Assembly: GCA_020426425.1 (NCBI GenBank)
Contig: JAGQQB010000054.1
Location: 1-12,647, forward strand
Length of the DNA: 12,647 bases
Reading direction: 5' to 3'
DNA from: Planctomycetaceae bacterium
GTDB taxonomy: Bacteria > Planctomycetota > Planctomycetia > Planctomycetales > Planctomycetaceae
The notes under the pieces are model-generated. The model did no database searches, was not told the origin of the DNA, and saw nothing but the letters and a program-made list of their open reading frames with translations. Position numbers and translations under genes: made by a program. The first letter of the stretch is position 1; every line of letters begins with the position of its first letter. Positions 7,760 to 12,647 of the stretch are shown in pieces.

Positions 7760-8074
7760 ATGGCGACCGCGCCAACCGCAGTTCGAGCTTTGCGCAGCGC
7801 AGGGGTCTTTGAGATCACCTGGCCCGATGGGGTGGTGGCGTTGTACCCCTTCAAGTTTCTGCGCTGCGAGTGCCCTTGTGCAGGCTGCGTGAACGAGTTC
7901 ACCGGCGAGCGGATTCTGGACCCGGCCACTGTTCCGGCAGATATCGCGCCGACGGCGGTCGAAATGTCCGGGAACTACGCCCTGAAGATCGTGTGGTCGG
8001 ACAATCACTACACAGGTTTGTATACTTGGGATCGGCTCGATGCCTTGCGATCAGCTCCAGAAGTGACAAGCTGA
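7760..8074 (+). CDS. DUF971 family protein (GBBH-like N-terminal domain)
   Basis: This is a small protein of 104 residues that is entirely one DUF971 domain, related to the N-terminal domain of gamma-butyrobetaine hydroxylase. Visible signatures are ITWPDG (19-24), the Cys-rich core LRCECPCAGCVNEFTGE (34-50, with Cys at 36, 38, 40 and 43), VPADIAP (58-64) and the C-terminal WSDNHYTGLYTWDRL (79-93). The Cys cluster could bind a metal or iron-sulfur cluster. The family role is not settled, although some members sit near iron-sulfur carrier genes. An in-frame ATG at 7658 would add 34 residues without family similarity and across the 16-base tandem repeat. I choose ATG 7760, which has a GGAAAGAG stretch just upstream. 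The CYTH gene starts 36 bases after its stop, so the two may share a transcript. Confidence 0.9.
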   Translation: MATAPTAVRALRSAGVFEITWPDGVVALYPFKFLRCECPCAGCVNEFTGERILDPATVPADIAPTAVEMSGNYALKIVWSDNHYTGLYTWDRLDALRSAPEVTS

Positions 8075-8097
8075 TCGTACCGTGCTGCTGGGCTCTC

Positions 8098-8103
8098 AGG
8101 AGG
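8098..8103 (+). promoter_or_regulatory. Shine-Dalgarno of the CYTH gene
   Basis: AGGAGG lies 7 bases upstream of ATG 8111. It is a consensus site, one of the strongest in the window, and it fixes the start of the CYTH-domain protein. Confidence 0.75.
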
Positions 8104-8110
8104 ATTCCCT

Positions 8111-8677
8111 ATGAAATACGAAGTGGAACTCAAGTTCCGGTTGGCTGGATCCGTCGAGCAACTGCTGACGCATCTTGAAGAACTGCAGGCCAACGTGGGA
8201 TCAGAGGAGGCTCAGCGGGATACTTACTTCGCCCATCCGTCGCGTGATTTCGTGGCCACTCGAGAGGCGCTGCGTATTCGCAGTACCGAGGCAGAGAATG
8301 TCATCACGTACAAAGGTCCATTGATTGACGAACAAACCAAAACGCGTCAGGAAATCGAGATCCCCTGTGAATCGGGGCCGGAGGTCTCCAAGCATTTGTG
8401 GGTGATGTGGAGGGCGCTGGGGTTTCGCGATGTGCGGCGCGTCAGCAAGGTGCGGCGGTCGTTCGAGCTGCGATGGGAAGATCGGGACTTTTTGGTCGCG
8501 ATGGATGATGTTGAAGATCTCGGCCGGTACGTCGAGATCGAAACCATTGCGGATGAAAAGAGCTGGCAACGCGCCCGTGACGCCACGTTGCGACTTGCAG
8601 AACGGCTCGGACTCAACGAAAGTGAGCGGCGATCCTATCTGGAAATGTTGCTGGAGCGGGATCCCCCAAGCACATGA
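8111..8677 (+). CDS. CYTH-domain protein (class IV adenylate cyclase / triphosphatase, CyaB-like)
   Basis: This 188-residue cytosolic protein is a single CYTH (triphosphate tunnel) domain. The defining ExExK motif is at the N-terminus (E4, E6, K8 in YEVELKF). Tunnel-lining charged pairs follow: LRIR (R55, R57), K68 in ITYKGP, RQEIEIP (R79, E81, E83), KVRR (K113, R115, R116), the AMDDVEDLG turn (130-138) and YVEIET (E142, E144). The C-terminal SYLEMLL is also usual for CyaB-like members. Such enzymes bind a triphosphate with Mg2+ or Mn2+. Some make cAMP from ATP; others hydrolyse thiamine triphosphate or inorganic triphosphate. Sequence alone does not separate these. The length matches the class IV cyclase family. 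Confidence 0.92.
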   Translation: MKYEVELKFRLAGSVEQLLTHLEELQANVGSEEAQRDTYFAHPSRDFVATREALRIRSTEAENVITYKGPLIDEQTKTRQEIEIPCESGPEVSKHLWVMWRALGFRDVRRVSKVRRSFELRWEDRDFLVAMDDVEDLGRYVEIETIADEKSWQRARDATLRLAERLGLNESERRSYLEMLLERDPPST

Positions 8678-8696
8678 ATGGAAAACTGGCGATTCG

Positions 8697-8724
8697 TGGG
8701 GTCGAAATTTCGGAGATTTCCCAC
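8697..8724 (+). terminator. Possible weak hairpin after the CYTH gene
   Basis: GTGG (8697-8700 region) and GAAAT (8704-8708) can pair with ATTTC-CCAC (8716-8724), leaving a three-base bulge. A T-rich stretch follows at about 8729-8741. It begins 20 bases after the CYTH stop codon. The stem is interrupted and the T-run is broken, so this is only a candidate terminator. It includes the perfect palindrome CGAAATTTCG (8703-8712). Confidence 0.25.
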
Positions 8725-8823
8725 AGCGTTTTCGATTTCTTAAGCGATCACTGATGAATTAGACTGCGACTTCGGGGGGCACGGCCAGACGCCCGTCGAA
8801 CTCAACAAACAAAATGCAAGAGC

Positions 8824-8838
8824 GGCAGCGTTGCTGCC
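8824..8838 (+). other. Perfect short hairpin in the S1-gene leader
   Basis: GGCAGC-GTT-GCTGCC is a perfect 6-bp stem with a 3-base loop, 72 bases upstream of the S1 protein start. No T-run follows, so it is not an intrinsic terminator. It may be a leader RNA structure. A second imperfect stem (8865-8893, CCCTT with AAGGG plus flanking GGT/ACC) lies closer to the start codon. Confidence 0.35.
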
Positions 8839-8909
8839 ACATGACGACCGCCACAGATTTCGGCGGTACCCTTCCATCACAGAAGGGGTGACCAGGACAG
8901 GTTGACGGT

Positions 8910-10715
8910 ATGAATACAGAGCAAACGCGCCCCGAGGATCAAACTCCAGTACAGGGCGCAGAGCCCTCAGATGCGGCGGTCGCCGCGAACGCTGAGGCGA
9001 ATGCGGATGCGGCACCGGATACGACGACGGTAGCCTCAGCGGATGCGGACACAGTATCCGCTCCCGCTCCCGGATCGACTCCCGCTGCTGAGGCGGCGGC
9101 GGAGACCCCGAGCAGCGAAGCACCTCGACGCAAGATTCAACTCAACCCGGTGATGCCCGGACAGGCCCGTCCGATTCCTTCGCTGGGTGAGGGGACACCG
9201 GCCCAACCGATGCCGACTGGACCTGTCGAACTCCCGAGTGATGAGGAAGTCGACGCCGCGATTGCCCGCGCGGTGGGGGCTCACCCGACAGCCGAAGCAT
9301 CGGCACCGGAGAACTCACCTGCGGCAGTCACACCGGCTCCAGTCACGCCTTCGGCAGCCTCTGCTCCAGCGTCTGGGGGCCCGGCATCTGCCCAACCGGC
9401 TCAGGGTGCCGCAGCTGAAAAGCCAATGGCCCCGACTGTCCCGGAGGCGAAGAAGCCGATTGCGCTGCCAGAGATGGAATCACTCGATTCCTCGATGGAA
9501 GCCATGCTCGATGCCGCTCTGGCCGAGAACGATGCCCCCCAACCCAGCGGTGGCGACGGAGTGGGCGTCGCCCCTGCAACGCCCGATGAACTGACACGGG
9601 GGACCAAACTCTCGGGAACCGTGCAGGCGGTGAATGAAGAAAACGTGCTGCTCGATTTCCGACTCCGCATGTCCGGCTGTGTGCCGACCCGGCAATTTGG
9701 ACAGAAGCTGCCGGAAGTCGGCTCCTCCATCGATGTCGTTGTCGACCGGGTGGACGACAAGGAAGGCCTGATCTTCACTAACCTGCCGCGCGACACCTCG
9801 AAGGTTCAGGGCGACTGGGACGCGCTGCAGGTCGATCAGGTAATCGAGTGCATGGTCAGCAAGACGAACAAAGGTGGACTCGATGTCGCTGTGGGCAGCC
9901 TGCGTGGCTTCCTGCCGGCCAGTCAGGTGGAAATTGGCTTCGTGGCTGACCTCGAAGGATACGTCGGACAGAAACTCCGCGTTGTCATCACGGAAGTCAA
10001 GCCACAGCGCCGCCGGCTGGTGGTCAGCCGACGGAAACTGCTGGCCGAAGAACGCGACGCTGCTCGCAAGGAGTTGATGGAGAAACTCCAGGTTGACGAT
10101 GTCATCAGTGGTCGCGTGAAGTCGGTGAAAGACTTCGGAGCATTTGTCGACCTCGGCGGGACCGATGGCTTCTTGCCGATCAGCCAGATGAGTTGGGCCC
10201 GCATCGGGCATCCCAACGAAATTGTGCAAGTGGGGCAGGAAATCGAAGTCAAAGTCCTGTCCATCGACGAAGAGAAGCAGCGGATCAGTCTCGGCATGCG
10301 GCAACTGGCTCCCAATCCCTGGAAGCTGGCGGAGAGCAAGTATCCTCCGGGGTCCAAGGCAACGGGTAAGGTGACCCGCACCGAGACTTTTGGCGCATTC
10401 GTCGAACTGGAACCGGGACTCGAAGGACTGGTCCACATCAGCGAACTCGATTACCGCCGCGTGGCCCGCGTAACTGAAGTGCTCAACGTGGGCGACATGA
10501 CCGAAGTGCAAATCGTCGAGGTCTTGCCAGGCAAGAAGCGGATCAGCCTGTCGGTCAAGGCACTGAAGGAGAAACCCGAAGAGCCTAAGGACGAAGATCA
10601 GGCTCCCGGCGGCGGACAATCGTACCAGCGGAAGCGGCGCCCCGACAAACTCAAGGGGGGCACCGGAGGTCCGCAAGCAGGTGGTTTGTTCGGGAATCCG
10701 AAGGACTTCACCTAG
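8910..10715 (+). CDS. S1 RNA-binding protein, four S1 domains with long disordered N-terminus (RpsA-like)
   Basis: This 601-residue protein is probably a ribosomal protein S1 homologue or S1-family RNA-binding factor. Residues 1 to about 225 are Ala/Pro/Glu-rich and probably disordered, broken by short predicted helices (DEEVDAAIARAVG, 111-123; SSMEAMLDAALAE, 194-206). Four OB-fold S1 domains follow at about 229-293, 306-376, 394-465 and 478-552. The last two are the most canonical (VKDFGAFVDLGG...GFLPISQMSW and TETFGAFVELEPGLEGLVHISELDY). A basic Gly-rich tail ends the protein (KRRPDKLKGG, then LFGNPKDFT). E. coli S1 has six domains and no such N-terminus, so this could be the genuine S1 of the lineage or a paralogue. 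The ribosome binding site is weak. An RluA-type synthase lies 188 bases downstream on the same strand. Confidence 0.88.
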   Translation: MNTEQTRPEDQTPVQGAEPSDAAVAANAEANADAAPDTTTVASADADTVSAPAPGSTPAAEAAAETPSSEAPRRKIQLNPVMPGQARPIPSLGEGTPAQPMPTGPVELPSDEEVDAAIARAVGAHPTAEASAPENSPAAVTPAPVTPSAASAPASGGPASAQPAQGAAAEKPMAPTVPEAKKPIALPEMESLDSSMEAMLDAALAENDAPQPSGGDGVGVAPATPDELTRGTKLSGTVQAVNEENVLLDFRLRMSGCVPTRQFGQKLPEVGSSIDVVVDRVDDKEGLIFTNLPRDTSKVQGDWDALQVDQVIECMVSKTNKGGLDVAVGSLRGFLPASQVEIGFVADLEGYVGQKLRVVITEVKPQRRRLVVSRRKLLAEERDAARKELMEKLQVDDVISGRVKSVKDFGAFVDLGGTDGFLPISQMSWARIGHPNEIVQVGQEIEVKVLSIDEEKQRISLGMRQLAPNPWKLAESKYPPGSKATGKVTRTETFGAFVELEPGLEGLVHISELDYRRVARVTEVLNVGDMTEVQIVEVLPGKKRISLSVKALKEKPEEPKDEDQAPGGGQSYQRKRRPDKLKGGTGGPQAGGLFGNPKDFT

Positions 10716-10903
10716 CCCATATGCTGGCGTGCCGATGCCGTTGGCGAAGACGAGCGGGGGACGTCAGTCTCCCGGCCAAACGAGTGGCCAGCAGTTCGCG
10801 GCAAGTATCGGAAGTGAGCGCAGCCCGCACGCGGTTCGTTGCGACATACGACGGCCAGGCACTCCCTTACTCAGTGCGAAGTCGCCTTGGCGGATATTCA
10901 TCG

Positions 10904-11677
10904 ATGAACCGACTGGACGTGATCTGTGAAGACGGCCCGGTCATTGCCGTCAACAAGCCGAGCGGTCTCATCTGCCAGGGTGCGCCGATCGGGGTCGATA
11001 GTCTCGTCTCGCAGGTGAAAGAGTACCTGAAGGTCAAATACGATAAGCCGGGGAACGTCTACTTGGGCGTGCCGCATCGTCTTGATCGACCCGTTTCGGG
11101 AGTTGTCGTCTTTTCCCGCAACTCGAAGTGTGCCGCGCGGCTCTCGGAGCAGTTCGCGAAACGCCAGGTCGAGAAGACCTACGTGGCTCTGCTCGAACAT
11201 GTCCCGGACGAACCCGAGGGCGAACTCGTTGACTGGCTCTACCGGGTGCCGGATCAACCGCGCGTGTTGGTGGTCAACTGCAATAGAGCCGATGCGAAAG
11301 AGGCACGACTGCATTACCGCACGCTCCGAACCGTGCGGGGCAAGGCCCTTGTGGCTGTGCGACTGGGGACCGGTCGCATGCATCAAATTCGCGTGCAGTT
11401 TGCGAGTCGTCAGTGCCCCATTGTCGGCGATACTCAATATGGGGCGAGAGGCCCGTTCCCAGGCTTTCCTAACGATCCGCTGACTGCGCCGATCGGTTTG
11501 CACGGCGCCGAACTGACGATCCTGCATCCCATTCGCTACGACCGACTCACGATCCAGGCTCCACTCCCCGATACCTGGAAACGCCTGGGGATGCCGAAGC
11601 TCGATCCCCGCGAACTTGCCGCGCTCGATTGGCCACAATCGGCAACGGCGGCAACTGTCGAAGAAAGCGGCGATTGA
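10904..11677 (+). CDS. RluA-family RNA pseudouridine synthase
   Basis: This 257-residue enzyme isomerises uridine to pseudouridine in rRNA or tRNA. The catalytic motif HRLDRPVSGVVVF (residues 58-70) contains the nucleophilic Asp at D61; the usual HRLDxxTSG is varied to RPVSG. Other family blocks are VIAVNKPSGL (13-22), EKTYVALL (90-97), GRMHQIRVQFA (157-167), IVGDTQYG (173-180) and LHGAELTILHP (199-209). There is no S4 domain, so it is a compact, catalytic-domain-only member like RluA/TruC or RsuA-independent types. The target site is not predictable. An in-frame ATG at 10721 would add 61 Arg/Ser-rich residues with no family match. I start at ATG 10904, just before the first conserved strand. 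Confidence 0.9.
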   Translation: MNRLDVICEDGPVIAVNKPSGLICQGAPIGVDSLVSQVKEYLKVKYDKPGNVYLGVPHRLDRPVSGVVVFSRNSKCAARLSEQFAKRQVEKTYVALLEHVPDEPEGELVDWLYRVPDQPRVLVVNCNRADAKEARLHYRTLRTVRGKALVAVRLGTGRMHQIRVQFASRQCPIVGDTQYGARGPFPGFPNDPLTAPIGLHGAELTILHPIRYDRLTIQAPLPDTWKRLGMPKLDPRELAALDWPQSATAATVEESGD

Positions 11678-11724
11678 GTGCGCTCACGTTTCGCGGTGTG
11701 ACTCGGTCGGCAACGATCGCAACA

Positions 11725-12453
11725 TCATTCCGAAAGCCGCTTGGAATCTTTGGGGATCTCGCGCCGTAGCACCCGAAAATGAGCCGCCCCAATCGGCGCA
11801 CCGCAGTTGTGGAACGCCACATCTTGATACAGGTAACCGGCCAGTGGTCGATGCGTGTGGCCAAAGTAAACGTGCTTCAGTCCAGTTGCGACGCCATGCC
11901 CAATTGTGTCGAGATACGAGAGAATGCGTCGCGCCACACGCTTCTTCGGATACACCGCTGGCGGCATGATGCGGTGCAGCTGCGCCTGAATCGCGAGATC
12001 GTACAGATGATGCCGCCAAGCCGCCCGCGGTTGATGGCAAAATCCTTGCCGCGCCTGGGCCAGGCAGGCCGCTGTCATCTGCCGGTCGGCCACATCCCCA
12101 TGTAGAAACGCAGTGTCCCCCACGCGCAGGTAATAGCGGTCCCAACAGAAACGCTCATGTTCCTGTGCCAGGACTGGCAGCGCCTGCAGCAGCAACGGAT
12201 GATCGTCGTGATTCCCCAGCAGGAAATGGACATCGCACTGCGCGTCATCCGTGAATTCCGCCAACCACTTGATCGCGGCCTCACTCGTCTTCCGCTCGCA
12301 TCCATGCACTGACCAGCGATAGTCGAAGATATCTCCGCCCAGCACAAACAAATCACTCTCCCGCGCCTCACGCAGCAACTCCGCCCGCAACGCGTCGCCA
12401 CGGGAGCGTCGGGAAAACAGGTGCAGATCGGAAACAAACGAGATACGGGTCAT
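11725..12453 (-). CDS. Calcineurin-like metallophosphoesterase, LpxH-like
   Basis: This 242-residue protein has the full dinuclear metallophosphoesterase ligand set: D9 and H11 in SDLHLF, D41 in GGDIFD, N81/H82 in GNHDD, H118 in FLHGD, and H199 and H201 in GHTH. The order and spacing resemble UDP-2,3-diacylglucosamine diphosphatase (LpxH), which hydrolyses UDP-diacyl-GlcN in lipid A synthesis at the inner membrane face. The segment between HGD and GHTH (about 121-195) would form the substrate lid, but I do not see the specific LpxH lid sequence, so a different phosphoesterase is possible. FHNCGAP near 214-220 takes the place of the usual N-C-G-D. The ATG at 12453 has no clear ribosome binding site. 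It converges on the RluA gene with a 47-base gap in which I see no terminator. Confidence 0.85.
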   Translation of the reverse strand: MTRISFVSDLHLFSRRSRGDALRAELLREARESDLFVLGGDIFDYRWSVHGCERKTSEAAIKWLAEFTDDAQCDVHFLLGNHDDHPLLLQALPVLAQEHERFCWDRYYLRVGDTAFLHGDVADRQMTAACLAQARQGFCHQPRAAWRHHLYDLAIQAQLHRIMPPAVYPKKRVARRILSYLDTIGHGVATGLKHVYFGHTHRPLAGYLYQDVAFHNCGAPIGAAHFRVLRREIPKDSKRLSE

Positions 12454-12647
12454 CAGTTCGAACGGACGTTCACTGAGTAGATGGAAGGCGGATTGATCAT
12501 GATGGGCGACGGTTCCTGGCGCTTGAGCACCCGTTCGCGATCAGACATCCCGACCCTGATTATCGACCCGATTCGCCAAACAGGTCAACCGGAGGTGAAC
12601 CGGGGCAGGGCACTGGAGGCTCGGTTGGCGGTTCGTCGTGCCGAACG
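12454..12647. other. Unassigned right edge, two competing partial reading frames
   Basis: The last 194 bases contain no gene I can assign. On the plus strand an ATG at 12481 opens a frame that runs off the window end (MEGGLIMMGDGSWRL...). An in-frame stop lies directly before it, and GGAAGG precedes a second ATG at 12499. On the minus strand a frame entering from outside the window ends at TAA 12560-12562 with a Pro-rich tail (PPVPCPGSPPVDLFGESGR), which could be the C-terminus of an upstream gene co-oriented with the metallophosphoesterase. Neither has family features, and at most one is real. Confidence 0.3.

Noticed and set aside
8678..8743. 21-codon frame right after the CYTH stop (ATGAATG junction)
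   Set aside because: It is too short, has no ribosome binding site of its own, and overlaps the candidate terminator hairpin.
9480..10676. 398-codon open frame antisense to the S1-domain gene
   Set aside because: Long antisense frames are common in GC-rich coding DNA, and the plus strand shows four S1 domains.
10774..10789. GGCCA/TGGCC inverted repeat between the S1 and RluA genes as a terminator
   Set aside because: The stem is only 5 bp with no following T-run.
10898..11638. 246-codon open frame antisense to the RluA gene
   Set aside because: The plus frame holds all RluA catalytic blocks.

Overview
The window looks like chromosomal DNA of a planctomycete (phylum Planctomycetota). The evidence is a secreted giant protein with an LEPR-XLL-type leader (the LEDRRVLDA stretch), a DUF1559 protein with a prepilin-like N-terminus, a Tat-exported SGNH hydrolase with a GxDLY module, and loosely packed genes of mixed orientation. 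I see no rRNA, tRNA, insertion sequence, phage gene or CRISPR array.

Layout, left to right. (1) Minus strand 9-2861: a 950-residue secreted protein that ends in about 12 short beta-helix-like repeats. (2) A 482-base region, 2862-3343, between divergent starts. (3) Plus strand 3344-4102: a short DUF1559 pseudopilin-like protein, which meets (4) a minus-strand HAD phosphatase (4110-4766) tail to tail with 7 bases between the stops. (5) Minus strand 4949-6043: a Tat-dependent SGNH/GDSL-type esterase. (6) Divergent from it, plus strand 6223-7578: a secreted protein that I read as a caspase/gingipain-fold (clan CD, C25-like) cysteine peptidase. (7) Plus strand 7760-8074 and 8111-8677: a DUF971 protein and a CYTH (class IV adenylate cyclase/triphosphatase) protein, 36 bases apart and possibly co-transcribed. 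(8) Plus strand 8910-10715: a four-S1-domain RNA-binding protein with a long disordered N-terminus, followed by (9) an RluA-type pseudouridine synthase (10904-11677). (10) Minus strand 11725-12453: an LpxH-like metallophosphoesterase. The last 194 bases hold no gene I can assign with confidence.

The genes do not form one pathway. The left half (1, 3, 5, 6) is mostly exported or surface proteins. The right half is housekeeping: RNA binding and modification, nucleotide/triphosphate chemistry, and possibly lipid A metabolism. I found no clear new multi-gene system. The items most worth a second look are the putative C25-like peptidase with a visible His/Cys pair and GDP motif, the repeat protein that stops abruptly after its last repeat, and the disordered N-terminus of the S1 protein with embedded short helices.
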